From NCBI GenBank assembly GCA_963691835.1, contig OY829383.1, forward strand, positions 372,001 to 436,000: a DNA stretch of 64,000 nt. Direction: 5' to 3'. A model generated the notes under the pieces. It made no database searches. It worked only from the letters and a program-made list of their open reading frames with translations, and was not told where the DNA came from. Position numbers and translations under genes: made by a program. Shown here piece after piece: positions 43,014 to 52,533 of the stretch. This DNA is from G963691835 sp963691835. Its GTDB lineage: Bacteria; Pseudomonadota; Alphaproteobacteria; Thalassobaculales; Thalassobaculaceae. The stretch's first letter is position 1; every line of letters starts with the position of its first letter.

Positions 43014-44360
43014 GTGACATGGGACGGTCAGATCGCGGTCTACATTGCCACGACGGACGGACCGGTCCGGATCGAACGGATCACAAATGAAGGGGCAGCC
43101 CTAGGGGAAGTCTTTGTCGGGCGGGATATCTCGAATCCCCTAAACATCAGCGACGCTTACGACATCTTCACCCAGCCCAACCGCCCGGTGCACAAGCTGT
43201 TCGGCCCATACGATCACCCCGGGTTCCGCATGGACCTGTCAGGCCGCGTGAATGCAGGAGAAAGCTGGCAGCTCGCCACCCTGATCGCCCACGGTCTCGC
43301 ACGGCACCGGCGGCTGGCATTGCCAGACACCACGTTTGAGACTGCCCTTTGGGTAACTGGCAAGATCGATGCGGATCTGAACGTCGGCACGGTCGGACAC
43401 ATCACGGAAAAGCTTCAGGCCTCGGAAACCCTTATCCGGGAGGCTGCCGACAGCGACGTCGACCTTCATTTCTTCGTTCCAGCGAACGATACGGTGCCGG
43501 ATGCGCATCCGCTGGGCGCCCGGATCCACCGTGTTCATTCGGCGATCGAGATACTGCAGCGCCTCGGCATCCCCGTGGCGGAAAATGCCGAGGTGATCCC
43601 CGAACCAACGACCCTTAAAGAGGAAAACGGGACACACAACTCCTTAGACAAGATGGAGACGGATCGAGCCGATAATACGCGCGACGGTCCCAGTCCCCGG
43701 GGCCGCTCTTTGATCTTCGGCCTGCTGGCCATTGCCGTCCTGGCCCTCGGGCTCACAGGTCTGTGGTTCTCAACCGCCAGTGACCCACTTTTCTCATTGA
43801 TGCGCTTCGTCGGGCAGGGCGCACAGGCTGAACCCGACAACACCCCGCCCAAGGGCACACCGCCGTCTGACGAAACGCCGCTCGATCCGAATACAGCAGA
43901 TCCCAATGGGGAGGCAGAACCGATCGATGGCGAGCAGGCCGGAGCCGAAAGCGAGGATACGCCATCATCGCAATCCGCAGAGCAGCCATTCGGAGCGATC
44001 GAGGTCACCGGCCTTTATGCCCAGGAAAATGAGACCTGTGCCGCCGTCCAATTCGCCGGAGCAACGCCCGTGTCGCGGCCGCTCGCAACTACGGGGTCGG
44101 CTGGCCCCGACCAAACATCGGCCCGGCTGTTGTGCGCTGTGCGGGTAACCCTGAAAGGTCCAACCACGGCGATTGGGTCCATGCAAGTCATATCCGGTGG
44201 TTTCGTCGGCGGCGGCTCCCAAACCGGATCGATCCCGCTCGATACAAAGAACGCGAGAACGTTCGACGTCCCCAAACGGTTGGATGAACCAATAACGATT
44301 GAGGTTGAGATGCGGCACGACGGAAAGACGCTTTACCTCCGCCATACGCTTTCTGATTGA
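43014..44360 (+). CDS. Membrane protein with Lon-type (S16) protease-like domain
   Basis: The 448-residue protein has an N-terminal domain (about 1-185) resembling the Lon proteolytic fold. AGESWQLATLIAHGLA places a Ser at 84 and HITEKLQAS a Lys at 133, in the spacing of the Lon Ser-Lys dyad; VTGKIDADLNVGTVG lies between as in Lon. A basic stretch and one TM helix (about 232-252) follow. Then come an acidic Pro-rich linker and a periplasmic C-terminal domain with a Cys pair. The start is a GTG with GGGAG 9 bases upstream; a TTG at 42981 is less likely. No ATPase is attached. Activity is inferred, not proved. Confidence 0.6.
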   Translation: MTWDGQIAVYIATTDGPVRIERITNEGAALGEVFVGRDISNPLNISDAYDIFTQPNRPVHKLFGPYDHPGFRMDLSGRVNAGESWQLATLIAHGLARHRRLALPDTTFETALWVTGKIDADLNVGTVGHITEKLQASETLIREAADSDVDLHFFVPANDTVPDAHPLGARIHRVHSAIEILQRLGIPVAENAEVIPEPTTLKEENGTHNSLDKMETDRADNTRDGPSPRGRSLIFGLLAIAVLALGLTGLWFSTASDPLFSLMRFVGQGAQAEPDNTPPKGTPPSDETPLDPNTADPNGEAEPIDGEQAGAESEDTPSSQSAEQPFGAIEVTGLYAQENETCAAVQFAGATPVSRPLATTGSAGPDQTSARLLCAVRVTLKGPTTAIGSMQVISGGFVGGGSQTGSIPLDTKNARTFDVPKRLDEPITIEVEMRHDGKTLYLRHTLSD

Positions 44361-44445
44361 TCTTAACATGTGATGCGGATCATTTTTGTAACCATTGAGG
44401 GGTTCCCGTCGGCAGATGCAGCCGACGGTTCTGGGACGGAGAGAA

Positions 44446-45918
44446 ATGCGTTTTGTCGGATCATTAGTCCTGGTCTTGTGTTTGCTGCTTGTATTCGGGC
44501 GAGGATCAGCGCGCGCAGACGCGGAACGGAACAAACAGTTCGCGACCATGGCCGATCAGATGGTGCAGCAGATAAGGCGGGAGCTTGAAACCCGGTCGGG
44601 CGAAAGCAACGCCGATCGATTGCGGGTCGCCATTCGGCCCTTCAACGAGAGGGATATTCCGGTGTCCCAATCAACCGCGGATCTGTTCTACGACCTTTTG
44701 ACAGCGAACCTTCTGTCTCATCGGGAATGGGCTTTCTCCCTCGTTGAGAGGAAAGACCTGGAGCAAGTCATTAATGAAGTTGCGGAATCCGGCACGTCGA
44801 TCGCAGACACCAACGACAACCTGATCGCCCTTCTGAACAAGACATCGGATGTCGACGCCCTGATCCACGGGGACATCCGCCTGGACGGCGGAACCAATGT
44901 CCGGCTGATCTACAAAGCCATCTCGATGACCGGCAATACCATCGCGACATCCAACCCGCAGTACTTCGATCTCAAACCGACGGAAAGGCAAGGGGGCGCG
45001 GACCTGATCGACTACCGGCAAGCGGCCGTGCGGGCCGCGAAGTCGCTCGTGGATAGCGCTGGAAGCGTTAAGGAGATCGTGATCGACGGTGTGACATTCG
45101 AAGACAAAGGCCTAAGGACAAACTTCAGCCAGGATGTTGAGGAGCGGTTGAGTGACGAGATGCGCGGGTTGCTGACCCAGAGCCTCACGGGCCGAAAGCT
45201 CACGATCCGTCGCCTGTCCATCGGGAAAACCCGGAGCGCGAGCCCTTCACTCAACCCGTTGGAACAACTCGGCGACGATGGGAGCTATCTGCTCACCGGA
45301 AACTGGTGGGTCTGGCCGGACACGGAGACCGTTGAACTTCGGATTACCCTCAAGAACAAAGCGGGCCAGTCGGTCTCATGGACCGGGGACGTCGTCACCT
45401 CGACCATTAGGCGCAACCTCGACATCCAGCCGACCAAGGACTTCTATGCGTTGACCCGCACCGACGGACAGGGACCGATCACGTTTCGTCTCACCACCGA
45501 CAAGGGCAAGACACCCGTCTACCGGTTCGGAGAAACCATGGACATGATGATCGAACTGGACCGGGATGCATGGGTTTACTGCTTCTACCTGCAGAATGAC
45601 GGATCTATGATTCAGATCCTTCCGAACGAATACTTCTGGCAACAGTTTGAGGAGCCCCGCCTCGTCTCTGGCGTACGCCACACCATTCCGGGGCCGGATA
45701 CTTTTCCGTTCACGCTCAAGGTCGGGCCGCCGGCCGGCAACGAGCTCTTGAAGTGTTTTGCCGCCGCCCGCGACGTGACGGACGAGCTGCCCGACGAGCT
45801 TCGTGGAAAGAGCTTCGCCCCCTTGCCCCAGGGGATCGAGCACACCCTGTCGGAGACCTTTCGCAGACTTGAGCCGCGCATGACAGAGGCAAGCGTCGTC
45901 ATCAACGTTCTGGACTGA
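44446..45918 (+). CDS. Secreted FlgO/CsgG-like protein with DUF4384 domain
   Basis: The 490-residue protein has a signal peptide (MRFVGSLVLVLCLLLVF, cleavage ARA-D). Its middle, LRVAIRPFNERDIPVSQSTA and WAFSLVERKDLEQVINEVAE, matches the FlgO/CsgG-like pattern. The C-terminal 150 residues look like DUF4384: VYRFGETMDMMIELDRDAWV, YCFYLQNDGSMIQILPNEYF. DUF4384 proteins commonly accompany caspase-like peptidases, and one is encoded at 36447-38471. The start at 44446 has GGAGAG upstream; an earlier TTG lacks a signal peptide. Confidence 0.65.
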   Translation: MRFVGSLVLVLCLLLVFGRGSARADAERNKQFATMADQMVQQIRRELETRSGESNADRLRVAIRPFNERDIPVSQSTADLFYDLLTANLLSHREWAFSLVERKDLEQVINEVAESGTSIADTNDNLIALLNKTSDVDALIHGDIRLDGGTNVRLIYKAISMTGNTIATSNPQYFDLKPTERQGGADLIDYRQAAVRAAKSLVDSAGSVKEIVIDGVTFEDKGLRTNFSQDVEERLSDEMRGLLTQSLTGRKLTIRRLSIGKTRSASPSLNPLEQLGDDGSYLLTGNWWVWPDTETVELRITLKNKAGQSVSWTGDVVTSTIRRNLDIQPTKDFYALTRTDGQGPITFRLTTDKGKTPVYRFGETMDMMIELDRDAWVYCFYLQNDGSMIQILPNEYFWQQFEEPRLVSGVRHTIPGPDTFPFTLKVGPPAGNELLKCFAAARDVTDELPDELRGKSFAPLPQGIEHTLSETFRRLEPRMTEASVVINVLD

Positions 45919-46010
45919 CCCAGGCCGCCGTCCCATTCTCCGCATCACACGTCGGCCGACCCCATCGATCGGGTTGGCCGCTTTGTGTGTTTCGACGTTC
46001 GGGGGTGACG

Positions 46011-46946
46011 ATGACACGGTTGGCTGCATGTGTTGCGGGTCTTGTCCTGATCGCCGGCGCGGCGCGGGCGGACTGGGTCGTTGTGAAAGTCGATGAAGCC
46101 AAGTTCCCGCCGGATGTCGTTACCGAACCCCGGTCGCCCGCGCCAAGTACAACAACTGTTCCAGGCCAGGACGCTCCTTTTGAAAGTCTTCCGGATGGGC
46201 TTTTGGCAACAGGAGACGGCGGTGACATCCGGGCTGCCTGGTATGTGGGCCCAACGGCGCGGTATCGCCACGGCATCCTTGGGGACAGCATCGAGGCAGC
46301 CGCGCTGGTTGTAGAACGAACAGACGGCACGCGTCTGCTCCTGACACTGCCGGAAAGCCTGGTGTTCGAGGACCGGTACCCAAGGCTCGTTGACCTTGAT
46401 GGTGACGGAAAGACGGAGATCGTGACCCTTCTCGCGTCAACACGGCGCGGCGGCTCCGTCACAGTCTTCGGTGTAGACGGGAACCGGATCGTTGAGCGCG
46501 GAACGACCGGTTTCATCGGAACCCCGAACCGATGGCTGAACGTGGCGGGTATCGCCCCCTACCTGGGCGGTCCGGACAAGCAGATCGCCTATGTAGAAAC
46601 ACCACACATCGGTGGGACATTGTATGTGTACCGGTACGACGGCGGCGGTCTCAGGCTGACTGGAGGCCTCTTCGGATTCTCGAACCATGTGATCGGCTCG
46701 ATCGAGATGCGGCTCTCCGCAACAGCGGACGTTAACGGGGACGGCGTGCCGGATCTCGCAGTGCCCTCGGCAAATCGCCGCTCCCTGCGGCTTGTAACCT
46801 TTGGGCCGGATGGTCCGAGGGAAATCACCTCGATCGAGGTTCCCGGACGGATCGACAAGGCGATCGCGGCCGAAGGATCCGGCCGCGACTTGACGTTCGT
46901 CGTGGGCCTAAGCGACGGCTCCGTCCACGCGATATTGCAAAGGTAG
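46011..46946 (+). CDS. Secreted FG-GAP-like repeat protein
   Basis: The 311-residue protein has a signal peptide (ACVAGLVLIAGAARA). At least two FG-GAP/VCBS-type blades are visible: LVDLDGDGKTEIVTLLAS and TADVNGDGVPDLAVPSANRR, with DxDGDG and DxNGDG calcium-loop patterns. Such repeats build beta-propellers. Other blades are degenerate. The ATG at 46011 has a GGGGG stretch upstream. It ends 11 bp from the convergent trypsin-like gene. I infer a ligand-binding or scaffold role outside the cytoplasm. Confidence 0.65.
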   Translation: MTRLAACVAGLVLIAGAARADWVVVKVDEAKFPPDVVTEPRSPAPSTTTVPGQDAPFESLPDGLLATGDGGDIRAAWYVGPTARYRHGILGDSIEAAALVVERTDGTRLLLTLPESLVFEDRYPRLVDLDGDGKTEIVTLLASTRRGGSVTVFGVDGNRIVERGTTGFIGTPNRWLNVAGIAPYLGGPDKQIAYVETPHIGGTLYVYRYDGGGLRLTGGLFGFSNHVIGSIEMRLSATADVNGDGVPDLAVPSANRRSLRLVTFGPDGPREITSIEVPGRIDKAIAAEGSGRDLTFVVGLSDGSVHAILQR

Positions 46947-46957
46947 GGGAAGCGCTG

Positions 46958-47983
46958 TCAGCGGACACACGGGCTTCTGTCCACTTTGTACGCGATCCCG
47001 CGCCGGTCGAGGAATGCCATCACTTCGTCCGATGTCATTGAGTACTCGTAAGTGGCTCCGCGCGCGGAAAGGTATGTGTTGATGCCGACGACACGCCCAC
47101 ATGCATCCGTCAGCGGACCACCACTGTTGCCCGGAGATATCTCGCTGTTGTGGAGGATGACATCGACGTTCATGTGGTTCGGACGGAGGGACTGAACCTC
47201 GCCCATTGACGCGACGACGGCGGGAACCGCCATGGAGTCGCCTTTCATAAACGCCTGATAGTCCAAATCACTCCGAATAGCGGTTCCAGGAAATCCAAAA
47301 GCGTAGACGTCCTGCAAAACGGTCGGTTCCGGACCGAAGGTCACAACGGATGCGGCCTTCGCACCGTCAAGCTGCACCACAGCATAGTCATGATCGCCGA
47401 CAGCTTTTCGTGCGGTAACTGCAATGACTTTCCCCCTTTGGGCTCCGCCAGTGGTCTTGTTTGTCACAAGCAGTGCCTTCATTCCCTCAACCACATGCGC
47501 GTTGGTCATTACGAGATTGGGGGCGATGAAAAAACCGGTACCGGACCCAAACGCCTGCTTCTTGACCTTCGTGCCTCCTTCGCTGACGACCCGTTCCCCG
47601 ACCCCAAAGATGAACAAGGTCGCCTCTTCGAAGAACGACGCCAGTTTCGCTTTACTCATGGGGGTGGAACCCGCGATCGAGCCCGAGACGGCCGAAGTGT
47701 TGCTGGTTGACGGCGTGGAGGTAGCAGGGGCCGCCGGCACGGCAGTTGTCGCGTTGCCGAGACCGCGCTTCGTCATCTCGGACCTGAGACAGTCCTCATA
47801 TGCGGTACCACCATTCTGCTTGTCCCAGTAACAGGCCGCCTCAACCTGTTTGCGTTGCTGATCGCCGAGGCCGGAGAGCAGTGCGTTGGCATCGGCGAGT
47901 ACCGGAGACGCGCTGAGTGCCAGTGAGCCCGCTCCCACGAATGCGAGTAGAGCAGTTTGGTAGACCGTTGCCTGTAAGCGCAT
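46958..47983 (-). CDS. Secreted trypsin-like serine protease
   Basis: The 341-residue protein has a signal peptide (residues 1-30, VLADANAL) and a Cys-containing N-terminal segment (to 70). A Thr/Ser/Pro linker (80-107) and a trypsin-2 domain follow. Catalytic residues are visible: His163 in MTNAHVVEG, Asp199 in GDHDYAVVQL and Ser287 in SPGNSGGPL. There is no PDZ domain, so it differs from DegP/DegS. The ATG at 47983 was chosen because GGAGGGG sits 6 bases upstream; an ATG two codons earlier is too close and an earlier frame has no signal peptide. It is convergent with the FG-GAP-like gene. Confidence 0.85.
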   Translation of the reverse strand: MRLQATVYQTALLAFVGAGSLALSASPVLADANALLSGLGDQQRKQVEAACYWDKQNGGTAYEDCLRSEMTKRGLGNATTAVPAAPATSTPSTSNTSAVSGSIAGSTPMSKAKLASFFEEATLFIFGVGERVVSEGGTKVKKQAFGSGTGFFIAPNLVMTNAHVVEGMKALLVTNKTTGGAQRGKVIAVTARKAVGDHDYAVVQLDGAKAASVVTFGPEPTVLQDVYAFGFPGTAIRSDLDYQAFMKGDSMAVPAVVASMGEVQSLRPNHMNVDVILHNSEISPGNSGGPLTDACGRVVGINTYLSARGATYEYSMTSDEVMAFLDRRGIAYKVDRSPCVR

Positions 47984-48226
47984 CTTCATCCCCTCCAAGA
48001 TCGCCGCTGTCCCGCGTCTATGGCGTCGGCAGGCATCATCTTTGTCGCGCGTGGCGAGTGCAAGGAATCGTTTTTCCAATTCCGCTCCCTGCAACCAAAT
48101 ACACCCAATTCCAAAGGTAAGCGTGTTCATGCGCTGTCAGGAACACCGTCATTCCGGGTTGCGCATTGTTGCGGCCCAGTCTCTGGGCACCATCTCCTAA
48201 GAACACATCAAGCGAGGGGACGTTCC

Positions 48227-49315
48227 ATGCCGCAAGACGGGACCAGCAGCATTCGTCAGACCAATGGCTACGGCCATGTTTTCGAGAGCATTTTGGATAC
48301 GGTAGGAAACACGCCGGCGATCAGGATGCGGCGCCTCGCACCTGAGCATGTCCGGCTCTACGTGAAGGCCGAGTTCTTCAATCCGGCCGCCTCGGTCAAG
48401 GACCGCCTGGCGGTCAACATCATCGAAGCCGCGGAGCGCGCGGGAACCTTGAAGCCAGGTATGACCGTCGTGGAGGCCACCAGCGGCAACACCGGCATCG
48501 GTCTCGCAATGGTTTGCGCTGCCAAGGGCTATCCTTTGGTCGTCACCATGGCGGACAGCTTCTCGATCGAGCGGCGGCGGCTGATGCGCTTCCTGGGCGC
48601 CAAAGTGGTTCTGACGCCTCGGGCCCAGAAGGGTTTTGGGATGTACCAGAAAGCCAAGGAACTCGCCGACGCGAACGGCTGGTTCCTCGCAAGTCAGTTC
48701 GAGACCTCCGCCAACGCCGATATCCATGAGAACACCACCGCGCGCGAGATTCTGGCGGACTTCGAGGGCGACCGGCTCGACTACTGGGTGACAGGATACG
48801 GAACCGGCGGCACGGTCTCTGGCGTTGCCCGCGTGCTTCGGAAAGAGCGCCCCGAGACCAAGATCATTTTGAGCGAGCCGGCAAACGCGCAGCTTATCGG
48901 CAGCGGACACGTCCAGGAACGCGGAGACGGCAACGCGCCGGCCGTCAGCCACCCGGCCTTTGAGCCGCATCCGATCCAAGGCTGGACGCCGGACTTCATT
49001 CCCTACGTTCTTCAGGAAGCCATCGACAACAACTTCTACGATGAACTTCTTCCCGTGGCTGGGGCAGACGGCATCGCCTGGTCGAAGAAACTCGCCCAGT
49101 CGGAAGGGATCCTGACCGGTGTGTCCGGGGGGTCGACCTTCGCCATCGCAATGGAAATTGCCGAGAAGGCTGCACCTGGGTCGGTGATTCTCTGCATGCT
49201 CCCGGATACTGGGGAGCGTTATCTCTCCTCGCCGTTGTTCGAAGGAATTCCGGAGGATATGACCGACGAGGAAGAGGCCCTGTCGAAATCGACGCCCGGC
49301 TACCAGATGGGCTGA
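48227..49315 (+). CDS. Cysteine synthase-family PLP enzyme
   Basis: The 362-residue protein has the beta-family PLP motifs: PAASVKDRLA with the PLP lysine, VVEATSGNTGIGLAMVCAAK, YWVTGYGTGGTVSGVARVLR as phosphate loop, and GVSGGSTFAIAMEIA. It most resembles CysK/CysM O-acetylserine sulfhydrylase, but its N-terminal 20 residues and long C-terminal tail (to residue 362) exceed the usual 310-325, so it could be another beta-substituting enzyme. The ATG at 48227 has GAGGGG upstream; an earlier frame has no family counterpart. Confidence 0.85.
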   Translation: MPQDGTSSIRQTNGYGHVFESILDTVGNTPAIRMRRLAPEHVRLYVKAEFFNPAASVKDRLAVNIIEAAERAGTLKPGMTVVEATSGNTGIGLAMVCAAKGYPLVVTMADSFSIERRRLMRFLGAKVVLTPRAQKGFGMYQKAKELADANGWFLASQFETSANADIHENTTAREILADFEGDRLDYWVTGYGTGGTVSGVARVLRKERPETKIILSEPANAQLIGSGHVQERGDGNAPAVSHPAFEPHPIQGWTPDFIPYVLQEAIDNNFYDELLPVAGADGIAWSKKLAQSEGILTGVSGGSTFAIAMEIAEKAAPGSVILCMLPDTGERYLSSPLFEGIPEDMTDEEEALSKSTPGYQMG

Positions 49316-49337
49316 ACCGGTACGCCCCAAAAAAAGA

Positions 49338-49362
49338 GACGGAACTCGGAAGGAGTTCCGTC
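49338..49362. terminator. Hairpin after the cysteine synthase gene
   Basis: GACGGAACTC/GAGTTCCGTC, a perfect 10-bp stem with a 5-base loop. The T-run is on the minus-strand side (TTTTTTT), while the plus side has only TTGG. It probably works in one or both directions. Confidence 0.6.
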
Positions 49363-49672
49363 TTGGAAACGGGAGACTTCACCGACGACGGCGCGAAACA
49401 GGGCGGGCCCTGGGACCCGCAGCATCCCGGCAATTCATACGCTACACCATTATGTACTCACCCAAAAGAGCGGGAGCGTGAATTCATCGTGAGAACGCTC
49501 AAGCGGCGGCGCCGTCTGACACCCGCATCCCCCGCTCACGCGTTCAACCGTCGCACCCCTTGTCGGATGGTGTTATACGCACGACATATGTTGTGGCCGC
49601 ACCAAGTTTGTCCCCGATGACAAACAGTCCTTTTCGGCCCCCCTCGGAATTTCATATGATCGCCAGAGAGGA

Positions 49673-50044
49673 ATGAGTCGGAACCCAATGTCGGACAGAA
49701 CCATGATCACGGCGATGAGCGACGAGGATTCGAACGACGGTGGTGGCCGGTCGAACACCGGTGTGGTTGTCAAAACCAAACCGAAGACCAAAAAACCGTC
49801 GATGTACAAAGTCATCATGCTGAACGACGACTACACGCCGATGGAGTTCGTTGTTCACGTGCTGGAGCGGTTCTTCGGCAAGAACCGGGACGAGGCGACA
49901 AACATCATGCTGCACGTGCATCAGCGCGGCGTGGGGGTTTGTGGCGTCTATACCTACGAAGTTGCCGAAACGAAGATCACCCAGGTGATGGACCACGCCC
50001 GTCAAAACCATCACCCTCTGCAATGCACCCTGGAACGAGCTTGA
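49673..50044 (+). CDS. clpS: ATP-dependent Clp protease adaptor ClpS
   Basis: The 123-residue protein has the ClpS core KVIMLNDDYTPMEFVVHVLE, then HVHQRGVGVCGVYTYEVAET. ClpS binds N-degron substrates and hands them to ClpA. The core's Met and the Asp-Asp pair near residue 52 contact the N-terminal residue of substrates. Ribosome sites are poor for all candidate starts (49673, 49688, 49703). It is 7 bp upstream of clpA, the normal operon arrangement. Confidence 0.94.
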   Translation: MSRNPMSDRTMITAMSDEDSNDGGGRSNTGVVVKTKPKTKKPSMYKVIMLNDDYTPMEFVVHVLERFFGKNRDEATNIMLHVHQRGVGVCGVYTYEVAETKITQVMDHARQNHHPLQCTLERA

Positions 50045-50050
50045 TACCGT

Positions 50051-52372
50051 ATGCTGTCAAAGTCGCTTGAGCAGAGCCTTCACCGCGCCCTCGACTACGC
50101 AAACGAGCGGAGCCATGAGTATGCAACGCTAGAGCACCTGCTCTACGCGTTGACCGAAGACCAGGATGCGGTCTCCGTACTCAGGGCCTGTGGCGTCGAT
50201 CTCGACAAACTGAAAGAGGATCTCCTCGGCTACATCGACAACGACCTCTCCAACCTCGTTGGCTATCAACATGAAGAGGCAAAGCCGACCGCCGGTTTCC
50301 AGCGGGTCGTGCAACGGGCCGTGATCCATGTCCAGTCATCGGGACGCCAGGAAGTCACCGGCGCGAACGTTCTTGTCGCCCTGTTCTCGGAGCGGGAAAG
50401 CCACGCCGTATTCTTCCTGCAGGAGCAGGAGATGTCCCGGTTCGATGCGGTCAACTACATCTCGCATGGTATTGCCAAAACACCGGGTCAGTCCGAGACG
50501 CGCCGCGTCGACGGCTCGGACGAGGACGCCAAGTCGGAGACCGTGAACAAGAGCGGTAAAGAGGCGCTGGGCGCCTACTGTGTAGACCTCAACGACAAAG
50601 CCACATCGGGCCGGATTGACCCGCTGATCGGGCGGGAGTTCGAGGTTGACCGGACGATCCAGATTCTCTGCCGCCGCACGAAAAACAACCCGCTTTACGT
50701 GGGTGATCCCGGCGTCGGCAAAACGGCGATCGCTGAGGGGCTTGCCAAGCGTATCGTGGACGGCGACGTGCCGGAGGTTCTGGCGTCCGCCCGGATCTAT
50801 TCCCTCGACATGGGTGCCCTCCTCGCCGGCACCCGGTATCGCGGTGATTTCGAGGAGCGCTTGAAGGCCGTCGTCTCGGAGTTGGAGCAGGATCCGGACG
50901 CGGTCCTGTTCATCGACGAGATCCATACGGTGATCGGTGCCGGCGCCACCTCCGGCGGTGCGATGGATGCGTCCAACCTTCTGAAACCAGCGCTGCAGTC
51001 CGGCGGTCTCCGGTGCATCGGATCTACGACCTACAAAGAGTACCGGGCCTATTTCGAGAAGGACCGGGCTCTGGTCCGGCGGTTCCAGAAGATCGACGTG
51101 AACGAGCCGTCGATCGAAGACAGCATCAAGATCCTCAAGGGTCTCAAGCCCTACTACGAAGAGCATCACAACGTCCGCTATACGAACGACGCCATCAAGA
51201 CGGCTGTCGAGTTGTCGGCCCGCTACATCGGCGACCGGAAGCTGCCCGACAAGGCGATCGACGTGATCGACGAAGTCGGCGCGGCCCAGATGCTCGTGCC
51301 GCCGTCCAAGCGGAAGAAGACGGTGACGGTCAAGGACGTCGAGGACATCGTCGCCAAAATCGCCCGCATTCCTCCCAAGAGTGTGTCCACGGACGACAGA
51401 ACCGTGCTCAAGAACCTGGAACGGGATCTGAAGACGGTCGTGTTCGGACAGGACAAGGCGATCGAGGGGCTGGCGGCCGCCATCAAACTCTCGCGCGCCG
51501 GGCTCCGGGAGCCGGAGAAGCCGATCGGCAACTACCTGTTCTCAGGTCCCACCGGCGTGGGCAAGACCGAGGTCGCCAGACAGCTTGCACGCATCCTGGG
51601 TATCGAGCTGATCCGCTTCGACATGTCCGAGTACATGGAGCGGCACAGTGTCTCGCGCCTTATTGGCGCCCCTCCGGGCTATGTCGGTTTCGATCAGGGC
51701 GGTCTGCTGACCGATGGCGTCGACCAGCATCCCCACTGCGTGTTGCTGCTGGATGAGATCGAGAAGGCGCACCCGGACCTTTTCAATGTGCTTCTGCAGG
51801 TCATGGACCACGGCAAGCTAACGGACAGCAACGGCAAAACGGTCGACTTCCGGAATGTGATCCTGATCATGACCACGAACGCGGGCGCCTCCGACCTTGC
51901 GAAGGAAGCCATCGGCTTCGGCCGGACGGAGCGGACCGGCGACGACACTGAGGCGATCAACCGGATGTTCACGCCGGAGTTCCGCAACAGGCTCGACGCG
52001 GTCGTGCCGTTCTCGAACCTGCCACCGGCGATCATCGCCCAGGTGGTCGAGAAGTTCGTCATGCAGCTTGAGGCGCAACTCGCCGACCGCGGCGTGACGA
52101 TCGAGATGACGGATGCCGCCCGCGATTGGCTCGCCAAGACCGGCTACGACAAACTCTATGGCGCCCGCCCGCTCGGCCGGGTCATCCAGGAGCATGTGAA
52201 GAAGCCGCTCGCCGAAGAACTTCTGTTCGGCAAGCTCAGCAAGGGCGGCCTCGTCCGGATCGACTTTGCCGATGGCAAGATCGCCTTCGACATTGACGAG
52301 ATCGAAAAGCCAAAGAAGCGCGGAAAACCCTCTGGCAGCGGCAAAGAGAAAGAGCCGGAACTGGTTCAGTGA
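50051..52372 (+). CDS. clpA: ATP-dependent Clp protease ATP-binding subunit ClpA
   Basis: The 773-residue AAA+ unfoldase starts with the Clp-N repeat domain (1-145) and has two AAA+ modules. Walker A of D1 is GDPGVGKTAIAEGLA (near 219) and of D2 GPTGVGKTEVARQLA (near 500). The ClpP-binding IGL loop is replaced by IGFG in KEAIGFGRTERTG. Cytoplasmic partners are ClpP and ClpS, the latter encoded just upstream. The tail is Lys/Glu-rich. The length is normal for ClpA, and no M-domain insertion as in ClpB is present. Confidence 0.97.
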   Translation: MLSKSLEQSLHRALDYANERSHEYATLEHLLYALTEDQDAVSVLRACGVDLDKLKEDLLGYIDNDLSNLVGYQHEEAKPTAGFQRVVQRAVIHVQSSGRQEVTGANVLVALFSERESHAVFFLQEQEMSRFDAVNYISHGIAKTPGQSETRRVDGSDEDAKSETVNKSGKEALGAYCVDLNDKATSGRIDPLIGREFEVDRTIQILCRRTKNNPLYVGDPGVGKTAIAEGLAKRIVDGDVPEVLASARIYSLDMGALLAGTRYRGDFEERLKAVVSELEQDPDAVLFIDEIHTVIGAGATSGGAMDASNLLKPALQSGGLRCIGSTTYKEYRAYFEKDRALVRRFQKIDVNEPSIEDSIKILKGLKPYYEEHHNVRYTNDAIKTAVELSARYIGDRKLPDKAIDVIDEVGAAQMLVPPSKRKKTVTVKDVEDIVAKIARIPPKSVSTDDRTVLKNLERDLKTVVFGQDKAIEGLAAAIKLSRAGLREPEKPIGNYLFSGPTGVGKTEVARQLARILGIELIRFDMSEYMERHSVSRLIGAPPGYVGFDQGGLLTDGVDQHPHCVLLLDEIEKAHPDLFNVLLQVMDHGKLTDSNGKTVDFRNVILIMTTNAGASDLAKEAIGFGRTERTGDDTEAINRMFTPEFRNRLDAVVPFSNLPPAIIAQVVEKFVMQLEAQLADRGVTIEMTDAARDWLAKTGYDKLYGARPLGRVIQEHVKKPLAEELLFGKLSKGGLVRIDFADGKIAFDIDEIEKPKKRGKPSGSGKEKEPELVQ

Positions 52373-52533
52373 CACGCTGTCCGGCGCCGCTGTGACCGGC
52401 GCCGGACCTCGAGGCCCAGCAATGGCGGCCGACGAGTCCGCCTATCATTTCCCCACCGTCTTGGCTGACAGACCGTAAGCTTTCCGGCACATGTTGAACG
52501 GAGGTTTGCCGTAACAGTTTCCTGGGGAATTCG

